Positions 55,891-64,000 of a DNA stretch of 64,000 nucleotides are shown piece after piece. The notes under the pieces were generated by a model. It was not told the DNA's origin. It was given only the letters and a program-made list of their open reading frames with translations, and ran no database searches. The number at the start of each line of letters is the position of its first letter. Position 1 is the stretch's first letter. A program made the position numbers and the translations under genes. This stretch comes from Nonomuraea indica (GTDB taxonomy: Bacteria; Actinomycetota; Actinomycetes; Streptosporangiales; Streptosporangiaceae), in NCBI RefSeq assembly GCF_002850745.1, contig NZ_KZ559466.1, forward strand, positions 556,825 through 620,824. Reading direction: 5' to 3'.

Positions 55891-57396
55891 TCACGACAGC
55901 CGCACGCTCTGCCGGACCCGGGCCTGCGTGGCGTCGTCGCAGGTGTTCCTGGCGCAGAAGTACAGCAGCAGCAGGGGCTTGGGCTCGCGCTCCACCACGT
56001 AACCGACGAAGCCCAGCCGGGCGCCGCTCTCGCGGTCGGTCAGCGAGCCGAGGTAGCGCGTGGCCGGGGCGTCGCCGGCCTGCTCGGGCACCGGGCCGCT
56101 CACGTCGATCCGGCCGGGGAGCAGCCCTTCGAGCATCGCCTTCATCTGGACGTCGGTGGCGGTGGTGCTGAGCGTGTCGGACACCTGCACGTAGACGCCC
56201 GTGGCGGAGTCGGGCTCGTCGGTGATGATCGGCACCACGTTCGTCCAGTCGGCTCCGGCGCCCGAGACGAACAGCGACTCGAAGTCCGCGGCCCGCGGCG
56301 AGGCCAGCGCGAACAGGTCCTCGTGGGTGCGCACGGTCCAGCCGGCCGGGTGCTCGAAGCTGAGCGGCGCCGCCGGGGTGCTCTGGTAGCGGGTCCACGA
56401 CTCGCCGCGCTGGCTGACCACCACCAGGACCACCAGGACGAGCGCCGCGAGGGCGGCGGTGATCGTGGCGGCGATGGCCGCCGGCCGGCCGGTGCGGCGC
56501 GCGCGGCCGGCGCGGCGGGCCGGGAAGGCCGCCGCTACGGGGACGTCCTCGGGCAGCCCGCCGCCGATCGCCTCGCGCAGCGCGGCGACGAACGCCGAGC
56601 AGCTCGGGTAGCGCCGCTCGGGCGACTTGGCCAGCGCCCTGGCCATGACGTCGTCGACCTCGGGCGGCAGCTCCGGCCGCATCTGCGACAGCGGCGTGGG
56701 CTGCTCGGCCAGGTGCGCCCAGAGCAGCGCGATGTCGTTGTCGCGCTGGAAGGGCAGCCTCCCGGCCAGCGCCTCGTAGACGACGCAGGCCAGGGCGTAC
56801 TGGTCGGCCCGGCCGTCGATGTGCTCCTTGTTGATCTGCTCGGGCGACATGTAGCGGGGCGTGCCGATGAACTGGTCGGTCTGCGTCAGCCCCGAGATGG
56901 ACGTGCGGTGCTTGGTGATGCCGAAGTCGGTGAGGTAGACGTGGTCGCCGGCCAGCAGGATGTTGGCCGGTTTGACGTCGCGGTGGATCAGGTCGTGCGC
57001 GTGGGCGGCGTCGAGCGCGGCGGCCACCTGGGCGAAGATCTGGTTGGCCTGGCCGAGCGGCAGCGGGCCGCGGTCGTAGATGAGACGGCGCAGGTCGAGC
57101 CCGTCGACGTAGCGCATCGCGATGTAGAGGACGCCGTCGGCGTCGGTGTTGGCCTCGTAGATGGGGATGATGTTGGGGTGCTCGATGCTGGCGACCGTCC
57201 TGGACTCCAGGATGAACCGCTGCCGGAAGCGGTCGTCGACGCTGAGCACCGGGTTGAGGATCTTCAGGGCGACGCGGCGGCTGAGCCGGGGGTCGAGCGC
57301 CAGGTAGACGACGGCCATGCCGCCCTTGCCGACGATGTCCTCGATGAAGTAACCGGCCACCTCCTGGCCGACGAGCGATCTGTCGTTCGCGTGCAT
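55891..57396 (-). CDS. Transmembrane Ser/Thr protein kinase (PknB-like)
   Basis: A 501-residue eukaryotic-type kinase. Catalytic domain at 10-275: P-loop VGKGGMAVVY, Lys in VALKIL, HRDVKPANIL, DFGITKH, activation-loop Thr-rich TSISGLTQTDQFIGTPRYMSPEQ. A basic juxtamembrane stretch leads to one helix (about 310-332, ATITAALAALVLVVLVVV). The extracellular sensor of about 165 residues has two Cys near the end (YFCARNTCDD); it resembles lipoprotein LpqN/PknD-type sensors only weakly. Its start overlaps the stop of the upstream protease-like gene (TGATG). Confidence 0.9.
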   Translation of the reverse strand: MHANDRSLVGQEVAGYFIEDIVGKGGMAVVYLALDPRLSRRVALKILNPVLSVDDRFRQRFILESRTVASIEHPNIIPIYEANTDADGVLYIAMRYVDGLDLRRLIYDRGPLPLGQANQIFAQVAAALDAAHAHDLIHRDVKPANILLAGDHVYLTDFGITKHRTSISGLTQTDQFIGTPRYMSPEQINKEHIDGRADQYALACVVYEALAGRLPFQRDNDIALLWAHLAEQPTPLSQMRPELPPEVDDVMARALAKSPERRYPSCSAFVAALREAIGGGLPEDVPVAAAFPARRAGRARRTGRPAAIAATITAALAALVLVVLVVVSQRGESWTRYQSTPAAPLSFEHPAGWTVRTHEDLFALASPRAADFESLFVSGAGADWTNVVPIITDEPDSATGVYVQVSDTLSTTATDVQMKAMLEGLLPGRIDVSGPVPEQAGDAPATRYLGSLTDRESGARLGFVGYVVEREPKPLLLLYFCARNTCDDATQARVRQSVRLS

Positions 57397-58910
57397 CACG
57401 TCTCGCTGGGGTGACCGCAGTAGCCGCAGAACCGGTGGGCCGGGCCCAGCCGCATCCCGCACGCGGTGCAGTACGCGACCGAGCCCACCGGGGGCGCGCC
57501 GGGGGCGGCCGGCGCCGCGTCGGCGGCGGTGGGCGCCGGCTTCTGCTGCGGGATCACCGCGAACGGGTGGGAGCGGCGCACGACCACCGTCTGGCCGGCG
57601 TCCTCGTCGAGCGGCACGCCGACCGGCGACGGTTGCGTGGCAGGCGGTGGCGGCGCTGCCGGTTCCGGCTCCGCCGCGCGGCCCCGCCGCCAGAGCAGGA
57701 ACGCCCCGAGAGCCGCCGCCACGAACAGCACCGCGGCGGCCACGATGAACGGCCACAGCGACGTCGACCCGCCGGCCGGCGCGACGGCCCGCCGGGCGCC
57801 CAGGTCCGCGGGGCCGCCGCGCTTGGCCAGCGACTCCTTCAGCAGCGCGGCGGCGACCACGTTGCCCGGGTAGAGCTCCAGGACCCGCTGGAAGCCGGGC
57901 GCGGCCTCGGTGTAGTACTTGGTGTGGTAGCGGGTCAGCGCGGCCTCGAACGCCGCGTCGATAGCCCCCCGGCGGGGGGCGATCCCGGCCTTGGCCAGGG
58001 CGCCGGTGACCTCACGGATGCCGATCATCCTGGCGTCCTTGCCGCCGCCGATGAGCATGCCGACGACGTGGCCGTCCTTGTCGCCGATGACAGGAGCGCC
58101 GCGCATGCCGCGGTCGGCCAGCCCGCCCAGCTTGACGGGCTCGTCCACCTTCTTCTCGGGGTCGGCGAACGGCCTGCCGGTCTCGCCCGACCCGCCGCCC
58201 CTGCCCAGGTGGGCGATCTCCACCGTGTAGGGCACGTCGGGTCCGGGCCGGCCGAGGAACCCGGCCACTCCGGCCGGCGCGCCCTCCGCCTCGGGCACCT
58301 TGTCGGCGAGCGGCGCGGTGGGCAGCCCGACGCTGCCGACGACGCGGCTCGACGTCATGAGCACGGCCGGGCTGTCGGGCCGCGGCCCCGCTCTGACCAG
58401 GTCGGCCTTGAGCCCCTTGGGGTCGGCGGGCGAGACGTTGGGGAACACCGTGATGTCGGTGGTGACGTCGATGATGCAGGTGGCCCGCGACGACAGGGGC
58501 GGATAGCACTGCTTGAGGTGCCGGTCGAGCACGTCGTCCTTGAGCGAGTGGCGCTCGAAGTCGGCCGGGATCTTCACGTCGTGGTGCTCGGCGAAGATCC
58601 TGTTGGCGGCGTGGACCGCGACGTCCCGCTCGCTCCTGACGACCCCGGTGAGGGTGACGATCGCGCCTTCGGGGCTCACCACGGTGCCCGTGCCGACGCC
58701 GATGGGCACGTCGTAGGAGCGCTCCACGTGGACCAGGTCGCCGATGTGGTCGAGGAGGGTGATGTCGACGCGCGCCTTGGCCTCGACGCGCACCACGGCG
58801 GGGGTCACCAGGTCGGTGATGCCGCTCGGGTGCTCGTGCGCCACCACGGGCAGGGCGACCAGGGTCAGGGCGAGCGCCGCTCCGCCGGCCAGAGCTGTGA
58901 GACGCGCCAT
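57396..58910 (-). CDS. Membrane trypsin-like protein lacking catalytic residues, with zinc ribbon
   Basis: 504 residues. Signal peptide at 1-24; extracellular trypsin/HtrA-like domain at about 35-300; one helix (FIVAAAVLFVAAALGAFLLW, about 395-414); cytosolic tail with a zinc ribbon (YCTACGMRLGPAHRFCGYCG). The usual TNxHVV catalytic His is replaced by VTLTGVV (about 85-91), and the GNSGGP serine loop reads DRGMRGAPVI, so it should be proteolytically dead. The acidic-Thr tail segment DEDAGQTVVVRR could be a kinase substrate or FHA-binding site. Coupled to the Ser/Thr kinase. Confidence 0.8.
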   Translation of the reverse strand: MARLTALAGGAALALTLVALPVVAHEHPSGITDLVTPAVVRVEAKARVDITLLDHIGDLVHVERSYDVPIGVGTGTVVSPEGAIVTLTGVVRSERDVAVHAANRIFAEHHDVKIPADFERHSLKDDVLDRHLKQCYPPLSSRATCIIDVTTDITVFPNVSPADPKGLKADLVRAGPRPDSPAVLMTSSRVVGSVGLPTAPLADKVPEAEGAPAGVAGFLGRPGPDVPYTVEIAHLGRGGGSGETGRPFADPEKKVDEPVKLGGLADRGMRGAPVIGDKDGHVVGMLIGGGKDARMIGIREVTGALAKAGIAPRRGAIDAAFEAALTRYHTKYYTEAAPGFQRVLELYPGNVVAAALLKESLAKRGGPADLGARRAVAPAGGSTSLWPFIVAAAVLFVAAALGAFLLWRRGRAAEPEPAAPPPPATQPSPVGVPLDEDAGQTVVVRRSHPFAVIPQQKPAPTAADAAPAAPGAPPVGSVAYCTACGMRLGPAHRFCGYCGHPSET

Positions 58911-58985
58911 CGCCGCTCCCGGTTTCGCAAGGGATATCACAAGGGTCCCAATCACGTGGCGTAAGTCAAGAGACGGTAATGTAGA

Positions 58986-58995
58986 CAAGCGCTTG
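58986..58995. promoter_or_regulatory. Palindrome upstream of the hydantoinase operon
   Basis: CAAGCGCTTG, a perfect 10-bp palindrome 22 bp before the ATG at 59018, in the 107-bp divergent gap. It is a candidate operator for an unidentified regulator. Confidence 0.35.
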
Positions 58996-59017
58996 CTCAA
59001 CTGCCTAACGTACGCAG

Positions 59018-61153
59018 ATGGGGTACGCGATCGGCGTCGACGTCGGCGGCACCTTCACGGACGTGGTCCTGCGCCACCCTTCGGGCGCGGTCACCGTGGC
59101 CAAGTGTCTGAGCACCCACGACGACCCCATCGCGGGGATCGTGGCGGGCGTTACGCGGGTGCTCGGCGGCCTCGACCCGGCACTCGTCACCCGGGTCGTG
59201 CACGCGACCACGCTGGCCACCAACGCGGTGCTCGAACGCCGCGGCGTGCGGGTCGCCTTCGTCACCACCCGCGGGTTCCGGTCGATCGTCCCGCTGGGCC
59301 GCCACGCCCGGGTCGAGGAGGAGCGCTACGACCTGCGCTTCACGCCGCCGCCCCCGCCGGTGGACCCCGCCGACTGCTTCGAGGTGGTCGAACGGGTCTC
59401 GGCGCGCGGCGAGGTCCTGACCCCCCTCGACCTGCCGTCGGTACGGCGGGCGGCCCGCGAGATCGCCCGGCGCGGCATCACCTCGGCGGCCGTCTGCCTG
59501 CTGCACTCCTACGCCAACCCCGCGCACGAACGCCGGGTGGCGGCGGTCCTGCGCGCGTCGGTGCCGGACGTCGTCGTCTCGTCGGAGGTGTGGCCGGAGA
59601 TCCGCGAGTACGAGCGGGCCACCACGACCATCATGTCCGCCTACGTCGGACCGCTCATGGCCGCGTACCTGTCACGGCTGCGCGACCGGCTCGCCGAGCT
59701 GGGGGTGCGGGCTCCGGTGCACGTCATGGAGTCCGGCGGCGGCGTCGTCTCGGCCGAGCTGGCCGCCCGCCGGGCGGTGGCGACGATCGAGTCGGGGCCC
59801 GCCGCGGGGGTGCTGGCGGCGGCGGGCATCGGCCTGCCGGACGTGATCTCGTTCGACATGGGCGGCACCACGGCCAAGGCGTGCGTGGTGCGCGGCGGCC
59901 GGCCGGAGATCACCCACGAGTTCCACGTGGGCGGCAAGGGCAGCTTCGGCGGCCGCCGGGCCGGGACGGGGGTGCCGATCAGGACGCCCGCCATCGACCT
60001 GGCGGAGGTGGGCGCGGGCGGCGGCAGCATCGCCTGGCTGGACGCGGCCGGGACGCTGCGGGTGGGCCCGCGCTCGGCCGGCTCCTCCCCCGGGCCGGCC
60101 TGCTACGGCCTCGGCGGCGCCGAGCCGACCGTCACCGACGCGAACCTCGTGCTCGGCTACCTCGGCTCGGCGTCCCTGCCGCTGTCGCCGCCGCTCGCCG
60201 AGAAGGCCCTGGACCGGCTGGCCGGGCCGCTCGGCGTCCCACGGGCGGAGGCGGCGCTCGCCGTGCACACGATCGTCAGCGCCGCGATGGCCTCTGCCGT
60301 GCACGTGGTGACGGTGCAGCGCGGGATCGACCCGCGGGGGTTCGCGCTGGTGGCGTTCGGCGGGGCGGGACCGATGCACGCGGCGCGGGTGGCCGGACGG
60401 TTCGGCATCGGGCGGGTCGTGGTGCCGGCGTACTGCGGAGTCGCGTCGGCGGCGGGGCTGCTGACGGGGGCGCTGTCGGCCGACCGGGTGCTGTCACGGC
60501 TCGGCGCCGCCGACCCGGCCGGGCTCCTGGACGCGCTGGCGCGGGAGGCGGCCGGCGACCTGGGGGTGTCACCGGACGACACCGGGGTGCGGGTGGAGCG
60601 GTCGGTGGACGTCCGGTTCCGCGGGCAGGCGCACGAGCTGACCGTGCCGTGGAGCGCCTCCCCGGACGTCCTGCGGGGGCGGTTCTTCGCCCGGTACGCC
60701 CAGGTGTACGGGATCGAGCAGCGGGGCGAGGTGGAGCTCGTCGGCTACCGCGTCCGCGTCACCCTGCCACCACCCGCGAGCCCCCCGGAACCACCGGCGG
60801 CCCGGCAGCCGGGCACCGCGGGACCGGACCCGCGCGCGGCGGACCCGCGCGCGGCGGGCACCCGAGCGGACCCACGGACGGACACACGGACGGGCACGCG
60901 GGCGGACACGCGGACCGGCACACGGACGGGCACACGGACCGGCACGCGGGCGGCGTACTTCCCGGAGCTGGGCGGCTACACCGACGTCCCGCTGCACACG
61001 CGCGCCACCCTGGCGGCCCTGCCCGGCGTCCTGCCCGGCCCGGCCGTCGTCGAGGACCCGGAGTCCACGATCGTCGTGCCGCCCGGCTGGACCGCCGCGC
61101 CCGGCCCGGCGGGCGCCGTCCACCTGCTGCGCGAGGAGGCCGCCGGTGCGTGA
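59018..61153 (+). CDS. hyuA: Hydantoinase/oxoprolinase subunit A
   Basis: A 711-residue ATP-dependent hydantoinase/5-oxoprolinase A subunit of the ASKHA type. Phosphate-1 loop IGVDVGGTFTDVVL is at the start, TTLATNAVLERRG near 70, MESGGGVVSAE and SFDMGGTTAKACVV for phosphate-2, and SSPGPACYGLGG. Near 610-650 a Thr-Arg repeat (GTRADTRTGTRTGTRTGTRA) is inserted just before the conserved C-terminal segment. It opens a cyclic amide together with subunit B. The substrate (hydantoin, oxoproline or similar) is undetermined. Confidence 0.9.
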   Translation: MGYAIGVDVGGTFTDVVLRHPSGAVTVAKCLSTHDDPIAGIVAGVTRVLGGLDPALVTRVVHATTLATNAVLERRGVRVAFVTTRGFRSIVPLGRHARVEEERYDLRFTPPPPPVDPADCFEVVERVSARGEVLTPLDLPSVRRAAREIARRGITSAAVCLLHSYANPAHERRVAAVLRASVPDVVVSSEVWPEIREYERATTTIMSAYVGPLMAAYLSRLRDRLAELGVRAPVHVMESGGGVVSAELAARRAVATIESGPAAGVLAAAGIGLPDVISFDMGGTTAKACVVRGGRPEITHEFHVGGKGSFGGRRAGTGVPIRTPAIDLAEVGAGGGSIAWLDAAGTLRVGPRSAGSSPGPACYGLGGAEPTVTDANLVLGYLGSASLPLSPPLAEKALDRLAGPLGVPRAEAALAVHTIVSAAMASAVHVVTVQRGIDPRGFALVAFGGAGPMHAARVAGRFGIGRVVVPAYCGVASAAGLLTGALSADRVLSRLGAADPAGLLDALAREAAGDLGVSPDDTGVRVERSVDVRFRGQAHELTVPWSASPDVLRGRFFARYAQVYGIEQRGEVELVGYRVRVTLPPPASPPEPPAARQPGTAGPDPRAADPRAAGTRADPRTDTRTGTRADTRTGTRTGTRTGTRAAYFPELGGYTDVPLHTRATLAALPGVLPGPAVVEDPESTIVVPPGWTAAPGPAGAVHLLREEAAGA
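60868..60952. repeat. 12-bp tandem repeat in hyuA
   Basis: About seven imperfect 12-bp units of the ACACGGACGGGC type. They encode Asp/Gly-Thr-Arg-Thr repeats in frame within subunit A. Confidence 0.8.
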
Positions 61154-62837
61154 CCCGCTGACCGCCGAGGTGCTGCGCAACGCGCTCCTGGTCGCCGCGG
61201 AGGAGGCCGGCATCGTCGTGGTCCGCTCGGCCTACTCCACGTTCATCGTCGAGGGCTCCGACGCCTCCGCCGCCATCCTGGACGCGCGCGGGCGGCTGGT
61301 CGCGCAGTCCGTGGCGACCACGCTCATGAACAGCATGGCGCTGCGCGCCGCCCTGCCCGAGCTGCTGGCGGACGTGCCGCCCGGCACGATGCGGCCCGGC
61401 GAGGTGTACGTGCTCAACGACGCCTACCGCGGCGGCGTGCACACCAACGACCTGCTGGTCTACCGGCCCGTGTTCGTCGGCGGCGCCCCGGCGTACTTCA
61501 CCGCCACCATGATCCACGTATCGGATCTGGGCGGGCTGTCCGCGGGCGGCATGGCGCCGCTGGCCACGGATGTCTTCCTCGAAGGGCTCCAGCTCCCGCC
61601 GGTCCGCCTGGCCACCGCCGCCGGGCTGGAACCCGCCGTCGAGGCGATCCTGCGCGCCAACAGCCGCACCCCGGACAAGGTCATGGGCGACGTGCGGGCG
61701 CTGGTCGCCGGGACGGCCGTGGCCGCCGCCCGGCTGGGCGCGCTCCTCGGCGAGTACGGCGAGGCGGGCCTGGCCGCCGGGATCGAGGACTACCTCGACC
61801 ACACCGAGGCGATGACCCGGGCCGCGCTGGCCGAGCTGCCCCGGGGCCGGTTCGAGGCGGCGTACCCGATCGACGACGACGGCATCACGCCGGGCGTCGC
61901 GCACCACGTGCGGGTCGCGGTGACGGTCGGCGACGGCGGCGTGGTGGTGGACTTCGCCGGGACCGGCCCGCAGGTGCCGGCGGCGATCAACGCCTCGGCG
62001 TCCCAGTCGCTGGCGGCGGCCGTGTTCGCGGTGCGCTGCTTCCTCGACCCGGCGCTGCCCATGAACGACGGCTGCCTGCGCGCCCTCGACGTGCGACTGC
62101 CGGAGGGGTCGCTGCTCGACGCCCGCTCCCCCCACCCGTGCGGCGGCCGGTACGTGCCCATCTACGCGGCCATGGAGGCCGTCTTCCAGGCGTTGTCGGA
62201 CGCCGTGCCGGAGCGGGCCATCGCGGCCAGCGGCATCCTGCAGCCGTTCTCGATCGCCGCCGTGGGCGCGCCGTACTGGATCCACCTGGCCTACGACTTC
62301 GGCGGCGTGGGGGCGCGGCGCGGGCTCGACGGGCCGGACGCGACGGGCGTGCACTTCGGCGTCGGCCGCAACTCGGTCCCGCAGGCCGAGCCGGTGGAGA
62401 GCCGATGCCCGCTCGTGGTGGAGTCGGTCGGGACGATCCCCGACTCTGGCGGCCCCGGCCGGTGGCGGGGCGGGCTCGGCTCGCGCACGGTCTACCGGTT
62501 CCTGGCCGACTGCCACGTCACCACGCGGGGCGACCGGCTGCGCCTGGCTCCGCCGGGCCGCGACGGCGGGCTGCCGGGGCGGGTGGGCGGCTTCCTGCGA
62601 CGTGACCGGGACGGGCGGCTGGAACGGCTCGCGTCCAAGGTGAACAACGTCCGCTTCGCGGCGGGTGAGGGGTTCGTGGTGGAGACGACGGGCGGCGGCG
62701 GCATCGGCCCGCCCGGGGAGCGCGATCTCGGGGCGGTGGCGGCCGACCTCGCGGCGGGCCGCGTCACCCGGCGAGGCGCGGAGGAGGACTACGGCGTCCG
62801 GGTGGCAGAGGACGGCTCGCTCAGCCGCGACGGCTGA
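61146..62837 (+). CDS. hyuB: Hydantoinase/oxoprolinase subunit B
   Basis: A 563-residue B subunit, partner of HyuA for ATP-dependent cyclic amide opening. It starts RDPLTAEVLRNALLVAAEEA. It contains VVRSAYSTFIVEGSDASAAIL, LNDAYRGGVHTNDLL, HVSDLGGLSAGGMAP and PHPCGGRYVPIYAAMEAVFQAL as in the family. The GTG start overlaps the hyuA stop by 8 bp. Its 3' end overlaps the convergent Uma2 gene by 17 bp. It lacks an adjacent transporter or dedicated regulator. Confidence 0.9.
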   Translation: MRDPLTAEVLRNALLVAAEEAGIVVVRSAYSTFIVEGSDASAAILDARGRLVAQSVATTLMNSMALRAALPELLADVPPGTMRPGEVYVLNDAYRGGVHTNDLLVYRPVFVGGAPAYFTATMIHVSDLGGLSAGGMAPLATDVFLEGLQLPPVRLATAAGLEPAVEAILRANSRTPDKVMGDVRALVAGTAVAAARLGALLGEYGEAGLAAGIEDYLDHTEAMTRAALAELPRGRFEAAYPIDDDGITPGVAHHVRVAVTVGDGGVVVDFAGTGPQVPAAINASASQSLAAAVFAVRCFLDPALPMNDGCLRALDVRLPEGSLLDARSPHPCGGRYVPIYAAMEAVFQALSDAVPERAIAASGILQPFSIAAVGAPYWIHLAYDFGGVGARRGLDGPDATGVHFGVGRNSVPQAEPVESRCPLVVESVGTIPDSGGPGRWRGGLGSRTVYRFLADCHVTTRGDRLRLAPPGRDGGLPGRVGGFLRRDRDGRLERLASKVNNVRFAAGEGFVVETTGGGGIGPPGERDLGAVAADLAAGRVTRRGAEEDYGVRVAEDGSLSRDG

Positions 62838-63405
62838 GCAGGACGGCCGGGTCGAAGCTGACGGGATATGGCTTCTGGAGAGCCGCGACGGTGCCGGCCT
62901 TGTGCGCGACCGGCGGCCCGTAGGCCTTGCCGTCGAGCTCGTAGACGTAGACGGTGGGGCCTTCGTCCATCTCGACCCGCCAGTACACAGGGATGCCCGC
63001 CTCCGCATAGGCTCCTGTCTTGAAGCCTCGGTCACGCCCCTGAGTGCTGGGGCTGACCACCTCCACAGCGAGGTGGACATCGCGAGGCGCGAACATCAGG
63101 GGCACCGCCTCCGTTCGCTCAGCCGGCACGACGACCAGGTCGGGGATGTAGTAGTCCACATCGCTCACCCGCAGGTTGACGGTCCCCAAAGGCTCCAGCT
63201 CCAGCGGAGCCGCGTCTTCCAGAATGCGCTCAAGCCGGCGGATCGCACGCTGGTGCAGGGGGGCGGGGGAAGGGCTCACCAGAAGGCTCCCGTTGAAGAG
63301 CTCATAGCGGTTCCCGTCGTCCGGGAACTTGAGCAGGTCGTCGACAGTGAAGGGTGGCACGCCGGGAAGGACCGTGCGCCCGGTGGTCGGTTCGGTCGTC
63401 GCCAT
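62821..63405 (-). CDS. Uma2-family (DUF820) putative endonuclease
   Basis: A 194-residue protein of the PD-(D/E)xK-fold Uma2 family, abundant in actinobacteria and cyanobacteria; function is generally unproven. Motif residues are in YYIPDLVVV (Asp) and VEVVSPSTQGRDRGFKTGAY (Glu and Lys). The RYELFNGSLLVSPSPAPLHQ segment is the typical Uma2 start. The ATG 63405 has an AGGTGA site upstream; GTG 63447 would add 14 residues. Confidence 0.8.
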   Translation of the reverse strand: MATTEPTTGRTVLPGVPPFTVDDLLKFPDDGNRYELFNGSLLVSPSPAPLHQRAIRRLERILEDAAPLELEPLGTVNLRVSDVDYYIPDLVVVPAERTEAVPLMFAPRDVHLAVEVVSPSTQGRDRGFKTGAYAEAGIPVYWRVEMDEGPTVYVYELDGKAYGPPVAHKAGTVAALQKPYPVSFDPAVLLSRRG

Positions 63406-63474
63406 CGCGGTCACCTGCTCATTGTCGCGGATCTCGCCTTCGCCCACATGCTACTTCCCCGTTCTCCATGACCG

Positions 63475-64000
63475 TCAGTCACGGACTAGCCACTCCTCGG
63501 CGCCACGGCGCACGGCCGCGTGGACGGCGCGGGCGAGACGGGCGCCCCACGTCGAGCGGGGCCCGGCGAACGGCTCCTGGGGCCCGTCCGCGCGCACCGC
63601 GACGCAGACGGCGTCCGAGGCGGTGCCCGTGCCCGGATAGCCGACCTCCATCAGCGCCTGGGTCTTGGCCTCCGTCACCGTCATGACGGCGTTGACGAGG
63701 GCCGCGTCGGTCATCGCGACCGGTAAGGCGGCGACGATGTTGATGGTGCCGGGCCGGGGCGGCGCCGACAGCATGGGGTGGAGCTCCGGGTCGGCGGCGC
63801 CCTCGGGGGCGGCGGCCCAGGTGGGGACGCGCAGGCCGACCGTCGCCACCGCCCTCGCCCCGTGGTCCTCCGCCGTGACATGGCGGCCGACCTCGGCGGC
63901 CGTCATCATGCCCACGCCCGGCCCGGCGGGCGCCAGGGACGCGAGGTGGTCGGCCGGGTCCATCCGCGCGTAGCCGGCCACGACCTGGGCGTTCAGCACC
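63475..64000 (-). CDS. cbiZ: Adenosylcobinamide amidohydrolase (partial, 5' end outside window)
   Basis: About 175 C-terminal residues of a CbiZ-type enzyme, which removes the aminopropanol tail of adenosylcobinamide for cobamide salvage. LNAQVVAGYARMDPADHLASL, GVGMMTAAEVGRH, PGTINIVAALPVAMTDAALVNAVMTVTEAKTQAL (given in parts) and GTGTASDAVCVAV match the family core. The frame is open to the window edge, so the start lies beyond 64000. No other cobalamin gene is visible here. Confidence 0.8.
   Translation of the reverse strand, partial: VLNAQVVAGYARMDPADHLASLAPAGPGVGMMTAAEVGRHVTAEDHGARAVATVGLRVPTWAAAPEGAADPELHPMLSAPPRPGTINIVAALPVAMTDAALVNAVMTVTEAKTQALMEVGYPGTGTASDAVCVAVRADGPQEPFAGPRSTWGARLARAVHAAVRRGAEEWLVRD

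Noticed and set aside
59018-62837. A hydantoin-import operon
   Set aside because: Only the A and B subunits are present. Neighbours are a kinase operon on one side and a Uma2 gene on the other, with no transporter or racemase.
1-64000. tRNA or rRNA genes, CRISPR arrays, insertion sequences, integrase or attachment sites
   Set aside because: None was recognised on reading. Repeats found are short tandem arrays or hairpins without transposase, spacer structure or cloverleaf features. A tRNAscan or ISfinder run was not possible.

Overview
The window is chromosomal DNA of a very GC-rich actinobacterium, most likely a member of the Streptosporangiales (Nonomuraea/Streptosporangium-like; this placement is inference). 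The evidence is the extreme third-position GC, common GTG and TTG starts, several leaderless-looking promoters, a GlnA2-type glutamine synthetase near nadE and panB, an F420-dependent reductase, MocR, PucR and SARP regulators, and many actinobacterial families such as DUF3105, DUF305, DUF6421, CU044_5270 and Excalibur. I see no rRNA, tRNA, CRISPR array, prophage or intact insertion sequence. It reads as ordinary chromosome with local decay.

Layout. 1-9.7 kb: glnA2 (cut by the window start, with a GlnR-type box upstream), an EF-hand protein coupled to a class I terpene synthase, an ArsR/MFS divergent pair sharing a palindromic operator, a SARP-receiver fusion regulator, nadE, and a metallo-beta-lactamase remnant. 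9.7-20.5 kb: a CDP-alcohol phosphotransferase, an ECF sigma factor with its CU044_5270 partner, a tightly coupled three-gene envelope operon (beta-helix protein, cupredoxin-like lipoprotein, polytopic membrane protein), a TetR/drug-exporter operon and a further MFS exporter. 20.6-33 kb: panB, three PLP enzymes or regulators (threonine dehydratase, a trans-sulfuration enzyme, MocR), a hydrolase, a deletion scar fusing an ABC ATPase to the tail of a response regulator, npdG, a secreted lipase, LysR and a small membrane protein plus cyclase operon, and map. 33-43.5 kb: a copper module (CopC and a CopD-CtaG fusion), an XRE-TPR regulator divergent from a tiny secreted peptide, PucR beside a xanthine-dehydrogenase molybdenum subunit, and calcium-binding proteins. 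43.6-55 kb: ald, a DUF3105/DUF305 pair, a phytoene-dehydrogenase-like flavoprotein, a frameshifted GH42 beta-galactosidase with its LacI regulator and operators, and the DUF6421-SDR-threonine aldolase operon. 55-64 kb: an orphan response regulator, a Ser/Thr kinase coupled to a protease-like membrane protein that has lost its catalytic residues, the hydantoinase A/B pair, a Uma2 nuclease and a partial cbiZ.

The strongest candidate for an undescribed system is the XRE-TPR regulator facing a 49-codon secreted peptide (36.4-37.9 kb), which has the architecture of a peptide-pheromone receptor and its signal. Other points of interest are the DUF6421 operon closed by a 19-bp perfect hairpin, the kinase/pseudoprotease pair, the SARP-receiver fusion, and a window-wide habit of short tandem repeats (units mostly multiples of 3 bp) that insert Gly/Pro/Ala/Arg-rich segments into otherwise conserved enzymes.
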